A stretch of 64,000 bases of DNA from CBDBZL01 sp031399025 (lineage in GTDB: Bacteria > Pseudomonadota > Alphaproteobacteria > Sphingomonadales > Sphingomonadaceae): positions 59,079 to 123,078 of the forward strand of contig JANNOJ010000050.1 in assembly GCA_031399025.1 (NCBI GenBank), given 5' to 3'. Position numbers and translations under genes: made by a program. The notes below the pieces were generated by a model. The model had not been told where the DNA came from. It searched no databases and was given only the letters and a program-made list of their open reading frames with translations. Position 1 is the first letter of the stretch, and every line of letters begins with the position of its first letter. Shown here piece after piece: positions 1-7,983 of this stretch.

Positions 1-2
1 CG

Positions 3-374
3 CTGGTGCTGGTCGACTATCGCACCCGGCCAGGGCAGATCACCGGCGACTGGCGCCGCATGCGCCGCGGCTGGGAGGTGATGACCGAGCGGGCCGAACG
101 GCTCGGCCTGGGCCTGACCGGCCGGGCGCGCAGGGCGGCACTCGCGCGCAATGCGCTGGTCTGGTCGACGGCGGCCTACAAGCATGGCGAGATGCCCTCC
201 GCCCGGCGGCTGGCGGCGGAATTCTGGTGGTGCGATGTAAGCTTTGCGATTGGCGACCCGCACGCCCGGGTGCGCACCGCCGCCTGTCTGGCCACGTTGC
301 TGCCGCCATCGCTGCACGACTGGCTGCGCGACCGCTACAAAGCGTGGGCCGAGGAGGTCGGGCCGGGGCACTGA
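3..374 (+). CDS. Glycosyltransferase family 2, C-terminal part (cut by window start)
   Basis: The reading frame is open to the left edge, so the true start lies outside the window. About 123 codons remain. The fragment opens with a VDYRTRPGQIT-like stretch, the usual element after the catalytic domain in family-2 glycosyltransferases (Tyr-Arg, then Gly-Gln-hydrophobic-Ser/Thr), and continues as an amphipathic helical tail rich in Arg and Trp. The sugar donor cannot be inferred without the GT-A domain. The genes that follow (UGM-like flavoprotein, another family-2 enzyme, a polytopic membrane protein) suggest an exopolysaccharide or O-antigen cluster entering from the left. Confidence 0.55.
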   Translation: MVLVDYRTRPGQITGDWRRMRRGWEVMTERAERLGLGLTGRARRAALARNALVWSTAAYKHGEMPSARRLAAEFWWCDVSFAIGDPHARVRTAACLATLLPPSLHDWLRDRYKAWAEEVGPGH

Positions 375-465
375 TCGGAACCCGACGCGAGGCGCACGAT
401 CAATGGCGCCGAGGGCTTCGATCCCGATTTTTCACCAGGGCGCCCCGATCCCGCCAAGCCCCGCG

Positions 466-2013
466 CTAGGCCGCGTGCTCGGCTGCCTTCCCGCCGGTCG
501 CCGGCGCGGGGGGCATTTGGGCGCTAGAAGCGGGCAGACCGCCGGCTCCATCGACTGTCGCGCCGCGGGCCGCGCCGTCCCTGCCGTTGGCTTCCTTGCC
601 CTTCTTGGGCGTCTGAAACTCCTCATGGTAGGAACGCTCGACGTTGACGTTCCAGACATCGTTCCGCTCCCCCAGGATATTGCGGGCCGCGAACATCGCC
701 GACAGCATCGAGTGATCCTGGTTGTTGTAGCGGTGCAGGCCGTTGCGACCCACGGTCTGGAAGTTCTCGAGGCTGTCGATCCAGCCCGCGATCACGTCCA
801 GCGCGTGCTTGTACTTGTCGTCATAGACCGGATAGGCCTTGGGCTGACGGATGATCGCGGCATCGATCACGTCCTCCACCTTGGCCAGGCCCAGTTCGGC
901 GAGTTCGCGGCCGGCCTGAGCCCGCAGGTCTTCATCCGACATGTTCCACAGCCCGTCGCCCTCCTGGCAGAAATATTCCATGCCGATGGAGGCGGTGTCG
1001 GGATTGGGCAGCATCTCGGCCGACCAGGCGCGGAAGTTCTGGATGCGGCCGACCTTCACCTGCGGCGAGTGGACGTAGATCCAGTTGTCGGGGAACGGAT
1101 CGGCGCGGTTGAGGACCAGGGTGACGATCAGGAAGTCGCGATATTTCAGCTGGTCGGCAGCCGCGATCACTTCGGGCGGCGGCGGCGGCTCGAAGGCGTG
1201 GATCAGGTCGCGCAGCGCCATCGTGTTGAGGAACTGGGCGCCTTCGACCCGCTCGACGCTTCCGTCCGCGCTCTGCACGTCCACGCCGGTCACCTTCAAG
1301 CCGTCACGATAGACCTTGGTGACCCATTTGCGGGTCTGCACCGACCCACCCTGCTGCTCGATCAGGTCGGCGCATTTTTCCCACATCTGGCCGGGCCCCA
1401 GACGCGGGTACTGGAATTCCTCGATCAGGCTGGTGGTGTCGTTGGCGCCGGAAATGGCGTTCCAGACCGCCTTGGCGAGCGACAGGTTCTTGATTCGCTG
1501 AGCGGCCCAGTCGGCGCGGATCTGCTGGGGCGGAATGCCCCAGACCTTCTGCGTGTAGCTGCGAAAGAAGTGCATGTAGAGCCGCCCGCCGAACCGGTTG
1601 ATGACCCATTCCTCGAAATTGTCCTCCACCTTGCTCGGGCGCACCCGCCATTTCAAATAGCTGAGCATGATCCGCGACGATTCGTAGACGCCGATGTTCG
1701 ACAGCGCGTTGAAAATGCGCAAGGGGTAGGCGAAGAACCGGCCGCGATAATAGATCCGGCTCTGGCGGGGGACGGTGATGAAGTCGTCCCCCATCACTTC
1801 CTCCCACATTTCCCTCACTTCGTCGACTTTCGTGAAGAAGCGATGGCCGCCGATGTCGAAGCGATAGCCGTTATGGCTCTCGGTCCGGGCGATGCCGCCC
1901 ACAATATCTCCACCCTCGAAGATGCGGGGTCGATAGAGTTTGGAGCGCTTCTGCAGCTCGTAAGCAGCTGTCAGACCGGCGGGCCCCCCTCCGATTACAA
2001 TGACGTCGGACAT
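466..2013 (-). CDS. FAD-dependent oxidoreductase, UDP-galactopyranose mutase/protoporphyrinogen oxidase-like
   Basis: 515 aa. The N-terminus (residues 4-30) is a Rossmann FAD-binding motif, VIVIGGGPAGLTAAYEL, followed by the GG-motif region GGIARTESHNGYRFDIGGHRFF typical of the amine-oxidase/UGM superfamily. The start was set at the ATG at 2013, which places the dinucleotide fold immediately at the N-terminus and has GGGGAA upstream; an upstream ATG at 2091 would add 26 unrelated residues. The last 40 or so residues are Ala/Gly/Pro-rich and probably disordered. It lies beside glycosyltransferases and is divergent from the gene at 2264, so a role in making or modifying a nucleotide sugar or lipid-linked sugar is inferred. 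The exact substrate is unknown. Confidence 0.75.
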   Translation of the reverse strand: MSDVIVIGGGPAGLTAAYELQKRSKLYRPRIFEGGDIVGGIARTESHNGYRFDIGGHRFFTKVDEVREMWEEVMGDDFITVPRQSRIYYRGRFFAYPLRIFNALSNIGVYESSRIMLSYLKWRVRPSKVEDNFEEWVINRFGGRLYMHFFRSYTQKVWGIPPQQIRADWAAQRIKNLSLAKAVWNAISGANDTTSLIEEFQYPRLGPGQMWEKCADLIEQQGGSVQTRKWVTKVYRDGLKVTGVDVQSADGSVERVEGAQFLNTMALRDLIHAFEPPPPPEVIAAADQLKYRDFLIVTLVLNRADPFPDNWIYVHSPQVKVGRIQNFRAWSAEMLPNPDTASIGMEYFCQEGDGLWNMSDEDLRAQAGRELAELGLAKVEDVIDAAIIRQPKAYPVYDDKYKHALDVIAGWIDSLENFQTVGRNGLHRYNNQDHSMLSAMFAARNILGERNDVWNVNVERSYHEEFQTPKKGKEANGRDGAARGATVDGAGGLPASSAQMPPAPATGGKAAEHAA

Positions 2014-2116
2014 GTTTTCCCCGAATCGACCTGAGCCATCCCGTAGGCGACGGTTCGCACGCTGCGAAGGAATCATTTTGCAATGCAGCACGCTACAGAC
2101 TTATAGTCGGATGTCC

Positions 2117-2203
2117 ATGCTTTGGCCAGCATAGCGCAGCCAGGGTCCCACTCCGGGACTCGGGATGGAGTATAACCAACCAGGCCCGCGGTGACATCCG
2201 CGG
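2117..2203. promoter_or_regulatory. Divergent intergenic region with three inverted repeats
   Basis: The 250-bp gap between the divergent genes starting at 2013 and 2264 carries three exact short inverted repeats: ATGCT/AGCAT (2117-2121 and 2128-2132), GTCCC/GGGAC (2145-2149 and 2155-2159) and CCGCGG/CCGCGG (2186-2191 and 2198-2203). They may be operators or transcript hairpins for the flanking polysaccharide genes. No consensus promoter is obvious by eye. Confidence 0.3.
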
Positions 2204-2263
2204 ATGCCTTGCTAATCCAGCTTGGGAACGGGCATTGCGCACCGTCATTGGAGATCAGGCAAC

Positions 2264-3187
2264 ATGACAAGCAGCCTTTCCCCGAACAGCGCACCGCTCA
2301 CGGTCGCAATCGTGGTTCCGACGTACAATCGTCCGGCCCGGCTGAGCGCGTGCCTGACGCGTCTGGCCCAGCTCGAAGGGGGTCCCTATCGCACGATCGT
2401 GGTCGACGACGGCTCCGAGCAATCGCTGGAGGCCATCTGCCACCCCTATCGTGAGTGGGTCGAACTGGTCCGAAAGGTCAATGGCGGCCCGGCGGCGGCG
2501 CGTAATCTGGGTGCGGAGGCTGCCAAGGGGGCCGACCTGCTGGCCTTTACCGACGATGATTGCGTACCCCGGTCAGACTGGATCCTGCGGCTCGTCGAAG
2601 CCCAGGGCGGCGTGCGCAATCGGCTGGTGGGCGGCCGGGTCGACAACGCGTTGCCCGAGAACGTCTGCTCCTCCGCCAGCCAGACGCTGTGTTCGTATCT
2701 GTACGACTATTATCTCGCCAGCGGCAGCGAGATGACCTTCTTCACCAGCAACAACCTGTGTTGCCGGCGGGACGATTTCATTGCCCATGGCGGCTTCGAC
2801 GAGGCGTTCCCCATTCCCGCCGGCGAGGATCGCGATCTGGGCATCCGCTGGCAGGAAAGCGGCGGCGAGCTGTTCTATGCCGCCGATGCCGCGGTCGAGC
2901 ATGCCCACCATCTTGACCTGCCCAAGTTCTGGCGGCAGCATAGCAATTACGGGCGAGGGGCCCGGCAGCTGCACCTGTCGATGGACCGGCGCGGGGACTC
3001 ACGACCCAAGCTGGAGCGGACCTCGTTCTATGTCGGGATGTTCAGCTATCCGTTCCGCGTCAAGGCCAAGCGACCATTTACCGAGGTCGCGCTGGTCGGG
3101 CTCAGCCAGTTGGCCATGGTATCGGGCTATGTCCGCGCCCTGGTGGACGAGCGCCGGGCTGCCCCGCCCACCCGGGCCAGGGCCTAG
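2264..3187 (+). CDS. Family 2 glycosyltransferase
   Basis: 307 aa. The GT-A fold starts at about residue 14 with VAIVVPTYNRPARL. It has the nucleotide-binding VVDDGS motif near residue 50 and the metal-binding TDDDC (DxD) motif near residue 100, followed by the acceptor-side segment with GEDRDLGIRW, the usual ED catalytic-base region. The start at 2264 was chosen because the fold begins soon after it and GGAG lies a little upstream; 2222 is an alternative. No membrane segments are apparent. It lies in the first polysaccharide cluster, 42 bp before the membrane protein at 3230, and both are probably co-transcribed. Donor and acceptor are unknown. Confidence 0.85.
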   Translation: MTSSLSPNSAPLTVAIVVPTYNRPARLSACLTRLAQLEGGPYRTIVVDDGSEQSLEAICHPYREWVELVRKVNGGPAAARNLGAEAAKGADLLAFTDDDCVPRSDWILRLVEAQGGVRNRLVGGRVDNALPENVCSSASQTLCSYLYDYYLASGSEMTFFTSNNLCCRRDDFIAHGGFDEAFPIPAGEDRDLGIRWQESGGELFYAADAAVEHAHHLDLPKFWRQHSNYGRGARQLHLSMDRRGDSRPKLERTSFYVGMFSYPFRVKAKRPFTEVALVGLSQLAMVSGYVRALVDERRAAPPTRARA

Positions 3188-3229
3188 CGCATCCCCGCCA
3201 GCCCGATTTCGCCCGTCGGCGCGACCGGC

Positions 3230-4942
3230 ATGACAGTTTCCGCCGGCCCGGGGGCGGTTCTAAGCGCTGCGGCAAGCCCGGCGGACAGCGACGCCGGCCA
3301 CCTTTCCGCCGCCCCCTACCTGTCGTTTACCGGGGCGCTGGCGGCCCTGTGCGCCGCGGTGCTGCTGTGCTGGCCCATGCTCTTATCCAGCGCGCCGCTG
3401 ATCTTCACCGATACGATCAGCTACTGGTCCAATGGCGAGGCGCTCTGGTTCCGCGTGCTGGTGATGGCCGGCCGCATCGTGCCAGGGCTGGGCGAGCAGG
3501 TGTTGCAGCAGGCGGCAGCCGGGGGCGGCGTCGACCAGGCGGCGGGCGGGAATGTCGCGCTCACGCTGCGCTCGCTGCCCTATTCCGCGTTCCTCTACCC
3601 CACCGCCCTGTCGCCGGCGGGACTCGTGCTGACCTGCATCCTGCAGACCGCGATGACGCTGTGGGCGTTCCTCGGCCTGGTCCCGCCGCTCACCGCGCAG
3701 GAGCGCAGGCGCGCGCTGGTCGGTTTCGCGGCGGTGGGCGCGCTCACCACGCTGCCGTGGTTCGCCTCCTATGCGATGCCCGATCTGCTGGGCGCGGTGC
3801 TGCCGATCTACTATGCGCTGGCGCTGCGGCGGATCGACGGCATGGGTCCGGGGCGCCAGATCCTGCTGGGCGGGCTGGCCGCCTTTGCCGTGATGGCGCA
3901 TTATGGCAACCTGCCGCTCGCTTTGGTGCTGGCCGTGGCCGTCATGCTGTGGCGCGCCTGGAGGAGGCGCTTCACGCCGGGCCTGCTCGCGATCTGCCTG
4001 CTCCCGGTGATCGTGCCGGCCGGGGTCAACCTCGCGATCAGCGCCTACATGGCCTCGCTCGGCCCGCCTGGCACCGCGGCCCCGGCCAGGCAGGAGATGG
4101 CGGGTGCCGGCCCGACCGAGATGGCGCTCGTGCTGGCGGTCGCCCCGGCGGACGCCCCGCCCCGGCCCGCGCCCGCGCCGACTTCAGACCCCGCCGCAGC
4201 GACCGCGGCGACGGCCCCGGCGCCCCGCCGCGCCCCGCCCGCGCCCGCGCCCGCGCCCAATGGCATCTCGCTCACCCCCAACCGCATCCCCGCGCTGCTT
4301 GCGCGCTCGGTGGGTGACGGACCGGGCCGCTGGTACCTGCAGGAGGAATGCGACCAGGGCGCCAGCTATGCCGTGTGCGAATTGTTCGACACCATCCCCG
4401 ACAACATGCACCAGTTCCTGTGGGTGGGGCTCGGCCGCGCCACCGACGAGCAGATGGCGCGCATCCGGGCCGAAGAAATGGGCATCGTCCTGGCCGCCTT
4501 CCGCCGCTACCCGCTGGAGCAGATCGGGGCGACGCTGGCCAATGCGGGCCAGCAGTTCGCCATGATCGGCACCAGCGACCTGTGGCTCTACACGCCCGCG
4601 GACCAGGCCAAGGTCCTCAACGATGTCCGCGTGACCGGCGGCAATTCGCAGCGCAACGATGCCATCAGGGCGTTCGAGTGGGTGGCGCTGGTCGCCACGG
4701 CCGCATCGTTGCTGGTCCTGGGCTGGCGCGTCGTTACCGGCCGCACGCGCCATTTCCTCACCGAGGCGGCGCTGATGGTGTTCTTCGCGCTGGTAGTGAA
4801 CGCGGCCATCTTCGGTGGCCTGTCGGCGCCGGTCGACCGCTACCAGTCGCGCATGGCCTGGTTGATCCCGGCCCTGCTCGCGCTCGACCTGGCGCTGCAG
4901 CCGCATTTCGCGCGCCCGAGGACGCTGGCGCAGCAGGCCTAG
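3230..4942 (+). CDS. Large polytopic membrane protein of unknown function
   Basis: 570 aa. Hydrophobic segments lie near residues 32-55, 125-150, 160-200, 205-240 and 245-270, and again near 485-505, 515-535 and 540-560. Between the two membrane blocks sits a soluble region that opens with an Ala/Pro tract (about residues 304-345, DNA 4139-4260) and contains Trp/Cys-rich elements. The overall shape (N-terminal block, large extracytoplasmic part, C-terminal block) resembles GT-C type or O-antigen-associated membrane proteins, but I recognise no diagnostic motif. It follows a family-2 glycosyltransferase, so a surface-polysaccharide role is inferred. Its TAG stop shares the tetranucleotide CTAG (4939-4942) with the stop of the convergent gene. 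Confidence 0.7.
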   Translation: MTVSAGPGAVLSAAASPADSDAGHLSAAPYLSFTGALAALCAAVLLCWPMLLSSAPLIFTDTISYWSNGEALWFRVLVMAGRIVPGLGEQVLQQAAAGGGVDQAAGGNVALTLRSLPYSAFLYPTALSPAGLVLTCILQTAMTLWAFLGLVPPLTAQERRRALVGFAAVGALTTLPWFASYAMPDLLGAVLPIYYALALRRIDGMGPGRQILLGGLAAFAVMAHYGNLPLALVLAVAVMLWRAWRRRFTPGLLAICLLPVIVPAGVNLAISAYMASLGPPGTAAPARQEMAGAGPTEMALVLAVAPADAPPRPAPAPTSDPAAATAATAPAPRRAPPAPAPAPNGISLTPNRIPALLARSVGDGPGRWYLQEECDQGASYAVCELFDTIPDNMHQFLWVGLGRATDEQMARIRAEEMGIVLAAFRRYPLEQIGATLANAGQQFAMIGTSDLWLYTPADQAKVLNDVRVTGGNSQRNDAIRAFEWVALVATAASLLVLGWRVVTGRTRHFLTEAALMVFFALVVNAAIFGGLSAPVDRYQSRMAWLIPALLALDLALQPHFARPRTLAQQA

Positions 4943-5919
4943 GGTTTCCCCCAAGCCGTCGCCCCGCTCCGTGCGTCAGGCAGCCTGAAGGCGACCTCCT
5001 CGGCGACCCGGGCCACGTGCCGCAGGTCGGCACCGCAGCAGGCGCCCAGTACACAGAGCCACGGCATCCGCGCGTGCAGCAGCGCATATTGCCGGCCGAA
5101 CTCGTCGGGATCGCCGCTGTCGAGATCGGGCGAATCGTCGAGCTCGGCGTGGCTGCGGCGCGAGGCGTTGGCGCGCAGGCCGCGCACGCGCCGGGTCCAT
5201 GGCGCGCCGTCGAACAGGGCGGCGAAGTGGTCGGGATGCGCGCAATTCACCATGTAGTAAGCCGCCGCGCCGCCGGTCTCGGCGTCCACCTGATCGAGCG
5301 CCGCGCGCAGGGGCGTGCCGTCGGGCAGACGGCCGTCGGTCTCCAGCGTGAAGGAGATCACCACCGGCAGCCCGGCGGTGCCCGCCGCGCGCACCAGGCC
5401 GACCGCCTCGCTGGCCTGGGTGAAGGTCATGCCGCTGACCATGTCGAGCGCGGTATCCGCCAGCCAGCCGAGCTGCTGCGCATAGTACCGCTCGGCCTCG
5501 TCGGCGGGGATGACCGCCTCGGGTCGGTAGGCATCGCCGCGTGGGCCGATCGGCGCGTTGAGCACGATCGGCCGGCGGTTCGGCGCGCCCTCGCGCAAGC
5601 GGTCCGCGAAGCTTACGGCAGCGCGATTGGCTCGTTCGAGGAAGACGGCATCCTCGCCCAGGCCAGCCGACCAGTGCGAATGCGCCTTCCAGGTCACCGT
5701 ATCGAGAATGAACCCCAGGTCATGCCGGTCGGCAAGCGCCAGGTAGCCTTGGAAATAGTGCTCGAGCGCGGCGTGCCCGGTGGGGTCGGGCAGCAGCGTA
5801 TGGGCGGCGAACTCGCGGATCTCGATGCCGTGATTGAAGATGAGGTCGGTCTCCAGCCCGGCATCGGTCAGGAACAGGCCGCCCTCGAGCTGCGGCAGGT
5901 GGTCGCGGTACTTGGCCAT
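4939..5919 (-). CDS. Homocysteine S-methyltransferase family protein
   Basis: 326 aa, the usual size for stand-alone Hcy-binding domain enzymes (MmuM, BHMT-like). The N-terminal LTDAGLETDLIF element is the family opening. The zinc-ligand cysteines are present: one in VNCAHP (about residue 226) and the CC pair in GACCGAD near residue 295. The family moves a methyl group from a donor such as S-methylmethionine or a betaine to homocysteine. It is the last gene of a leftward run (59-aa peptide, diiron oxygenase, OsmC protein, this gene) with short gaps, so it may act on a product of that pathway rather than in general methionine synthesis. The native methyl donor is not known. Confidence 0.8.
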   Translation of the reverse strand: MAKYRDHLPQLEGGLFLTDAGLETDLIFNHGIEIREFAAHTLLPDPTGHAALEHYFQGYLALADRHDLGFILDTVTWKAHSHWSAGLGEDAVFLERANRAAVSFADRLREGAPNRRPIVLNAPIGPRGDAYRPEAVIPADEAERYYAQQLGWLADTALDMVSGMTFTQASEAVGLVRAAGTAGLPVVISFTLETDGRLPDGTPLRAALDQVDAETGGAAAYYMVNCAHPDHFAALFDGAPWTRRVRGLRANASRRSHAELDDSPDLDSGDPDEFGRQYALLHARMPWLCVLGACCGADLRHVARVAEEVAFRLPDARSGATAWGKP

Positions 5920-5945
5920 GTCATTTCTCCTGGCGAGCGTGCCGT

Positions 5946-6533
5946 TCAGGCGATCTCCAGCCGCCCGTTCATGCAGATCGGTTGGCTCAGGTTGAAGAAA
6001 TTGGGCGAGGTCCGCATCGCCGCCTGGTGGATCTCCATGAACTGCTCGGGGCTCCCGTCGCCGCCGATCCGCACGGTGAAATCGAGCTGGCGGTATCCGG
6101 GCGGGGTGGTGTCGTCGAGCGCCAGGAAGCCGCGCAGGTCGATCGCGCCCAAAGTCTCGATCTCGAGCGTATCGAGCGTGATCCCGCGGATCGAGGCCTG
6201 GGCGACGTAGCCCACCGACATGCAGGCGTTGAGCGCGGTCATCAGCAGTTCCTGCGGGTTGGGTGCGCTGTCCCCGCCCAGCAGGCAGGCGGGCTCGTCG
6301 GCGGCGATCTTGAAGCGCCGGTCGAAGAACTCGCCGCCCACCTCGCAGCCCTCCACGATGGTCTCGCTGCGGGTCTGCCCGGTCCAGCGGGTCTGCACGC
6401 GGAACCGCACCGCGCCCTTGGCGGGATCGGCCTTCACCGCCGCGACGAAGGCGCCGAGCGCTGCGAGGTCGAGCCCGTTGGTGGTGGTGGCAGCGGGGGC
6501 GGGAGAGGGCGCGGCGGCGAGAGTGGTGGCCAT
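5946..6533 (-). CDS. OsmC family protein
   Basis: 195 aa. The OsmC/Ohr fold covers about residues 35-195. It contains the helix with NPQELLMTALNACMSVGY, whose Cys is the first redox cysteine, and the C-terminal PICMNGRLEI with the second. OsmC/Ohr proteins reduce organic hydroperoxides through this Cys pair. The N-terminal 30 residues are Ala/Pro/Thr-rich and look unstructured. It lies 26 bp upstream of the homocysteine methyltransferase-like gene and 50 bp downstream of the diiron oxygenase gene. A role in removing peroxide by-products of the oxygenase is an inference from this order. Confidence 0.8.
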   Translation of the reverse strand: MATTLAAAPSPAPAATTTNGLDLAALGAFVAAVKADPAKGAVRFRVQTRWTGQTRSETIVEGCEVGGEFFDRRFKIAADEPACLLGGDSAPNPQELLMTALNACMSVGYVAQASIRGITLDTLEIETLGAIDLRGFLALDDTTPPGYRQLDFTVRIGGDGSPEQFMEIHQAAMRTSPNFFNLSQPICMNGRLEIA

Positions 6534-6583
6534 GGGGAAGTTCCTTTTGTTGCAGGTGGTTGAGGGCAGGTGGTCGAGAGTGG

Positions 6584-7495
6584 TCAGGAATAGTGCGCGG
6601 CGAGGATCTCGACGCGCTCGCCCAAGGCCGGCGAGAGGGCGGTGGCGGCGGCGCGGAACCGGGGATGCGCCAGGCCCGTCACGAGGTAGGTGAAGCGCGC
6701 GGCCTGGTGCTGCTGCGCCTGGAGCGCGTCGCGCGCCTCGGCCGGCAGGGTGCGGCCGATGCGCCGTTCGAGCACCGCCAGGTTCAGCTGCACCTGCGCC
6801 GCGAGCCCGCCGTCGAGGAAGGCCATGATCGCCTCGTAGCCGGCGAACGCCGCTTCAAGCGCATCGTCGTCGGCGCCGTCGCCGAGCGCTTCGACCATCA
6901 GGCCGTCGAGCCGGGCGTGGCTCGCCTCCTCGATCCAGTGATGCTTGAGCAGGCTCTTGAACAGCGGCTCGAGCTGGCGCGCATCGCGCACCGATTCCAC
7001 ATAATGCGCCTGGGTCATCCACTCGATCTGCAGGATCGCCAGCGCCACCGCGAGCGGCGGGTGGGCGAGCACCTCCCGGCCGATCGCCTCGGCCGGGCCG
7101 ATGACCGGGCATTCCTCGCCGAAATCGCGGGCGAAGGTGCGCCCGAAGCGGCGGAACAGCTGGATGTGCTTGGCCTCCTCGCCGGCGAAGTTGATGAGCG
7201 CCCGGGTGCGCCAGTCGTCCTGCGCCAGCTGCGGGCGGGCATGGTCGAGCACGAAGGGGAGGATGAATTCCTCGATCAGCCCGAACATGGCAAGGTAGGT
7301 GTTGCCCGCGAGGTGGTTGAGCACCAGCCGTTCGCCGTCATCGAGGAACGGAGCGGCGGCGGTGCGCGCCAGCTTCTCGGGCAGCAGCGGACAGGCGAGG
7401 TCGAGCCGCGCCTGCTCGGGCAGGACGTCGTCGATCTCCCAGGCGGCGCGCTCGGCGGTCGCGAAGGCGGCGCGGTAGGCTGGGTCTTGATCCAT
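6584..7495 (-). CDS. AurF-like non-haem diiron oxygenase
   Basis: 303 aa, almost entirely helical. The diiron ligand set can be read off: Glu75/76 in LIEEFILP, Glu107 and His110 in GEEAKH, Glu158 in QIEWMTQAHY, then His186-x3-Glu190-x2-His193 in HHWIEEASH. The seventh ligand (the extra His of the H-x3-E-x2-H pattern) is characteristic of the AurF/CmlI group of N-oxygenases rather than of plain ferritins. The family oxidises aryl amines to hydroxylamino or nitro groups; the substrate here is unknown. It lies between a 59-aa membrane peptide and an OsmC gene, opposite a SARP-hydrolase regulator. An alternative is another long-chain diiron protein. Confidence 0.7.
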   Translation of the reverse strand: MDQDPAYRAAFATAERAAWEIDDVLPEQARLDLACPLLPEKLARTAAAPFLDDGERLVLNHLAGNTYLAMFGLIEEFILPFVLDHARPQLAQDDWRTRALINFAGEEAKHIQLFRRFGRTFARDFGEECPVIGPAEAIGREVLAHPPLAVALAILQIEWMTQAHYVESVRDARQLEPLFKSLLKHHWIEEASHARLDGLMVEALGDGADDDALEAAFAGYEAIMAFLDGGLAAQVQLNLAVLERRIGRTLPAEARDALQAQQHQAARFTYLVTGLAHPRFRAAATALSPALGERVEILAAHYS

Positions 7496-7589
7496 CGGGC
7501 AGGTCCTTTCAGGAGCGGGCGCCGGTTCGGCGTCGCGCGTGGGAGTTCCGGGGCCGGTTGGGGGGTCGGGACCGGCCCCGGAAGGGGCA

Positions 7590-7769
7590 TCACCCGCGCG
7601 GTTCGGCGGGCAGGGGGGTCGCGGCGAGCTGGGCCTGCTCGCCCTCGGCCGCGCCGTCCGGCGCGGACAGGGCGAGCGTATCGGTCACCATGGCGATCGA
7701 CAGCAGCGCCAGGACGGTGGAGACCGCGGCCGAAAGCAGCCGGGTAGTGATGGTGGGCGGGTGGATCAT
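7590..7769 (-). CDS. Small membrane peptide, 59 aa
   Basis: An ATG at 7769 is preceded by GGAAGGAA at good spacing and opens a 59-codon frame ending in TGA at 7590. The product starts MIHPPTITTRLL, has one hydrophobic segment (about residues 11-34, LLSAAVSTVLALLSIAMVTD) and ends in an Ala/Glu/Pro-rich tail. It is the first gene of the run leading into the diiron oxygenase (94-bp gap). I do not recognise the family. It could be a membrane anchor or a small subunit. The good ribosome site and operon position support it as real. Confidence 0.5.
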   Translation of the reverse strand: MIHPPTITTRLLSAAVSTVLALLSIAMVTDTLALSAPDGAAEGEQAQLAATPLPAEPRG

Positions 7770-7880
7770 GGCGTCGGGTTCCTTCCGGGTCGGCTAATCG
7801 AGGTGCGATCGCGGCAGCGGCCGGGCGCGCCCCGCTGGAGCTGCCCGGCGCGCTGCCGATGACCCCTTCTGCCTCTGCCG

Positions 7881-7931
7881 CGTGGAAGCCGGCGTGAGGC
7901 CGGGCGTGGAATTTGCCGTTTGAACGTGGAA
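7881..7931. promoter_or_regulatory. Phased CGTGGAA direct repeats, candidate SARP operator
   Basis: In the 214-bp gap between the divergent peptide/oxygenase operon and the SARP-hydrolase gene, CGTGGAA occurs at 7881, 7905 and 7925, and CGTGAGG at 7893. The first three are exactly 12 bp apart. SARP-type regulators characteristically bind short direct heptamers repeated about once per helical turn. The direct neighbour encodes a protein with such a domain, so this is the obvious candidate for its binding site, controlling either or both directions. Confidence 0.5.
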
Positions 7932-7983
7932 AAGGTATTCTCCTGCCCGGGCGGCGTGCAAACGGCGCCCGGGGGGTTTGCGC

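Noticed and set aside
244..2034. Long open frame on the plus strand opposite the FAD oxidoreductase gene
   Set aside because: Mirror frame of a high-GC gene; no motif, no ribosome site, while the minus strand gives a clear Rossmann-fold enzyme.
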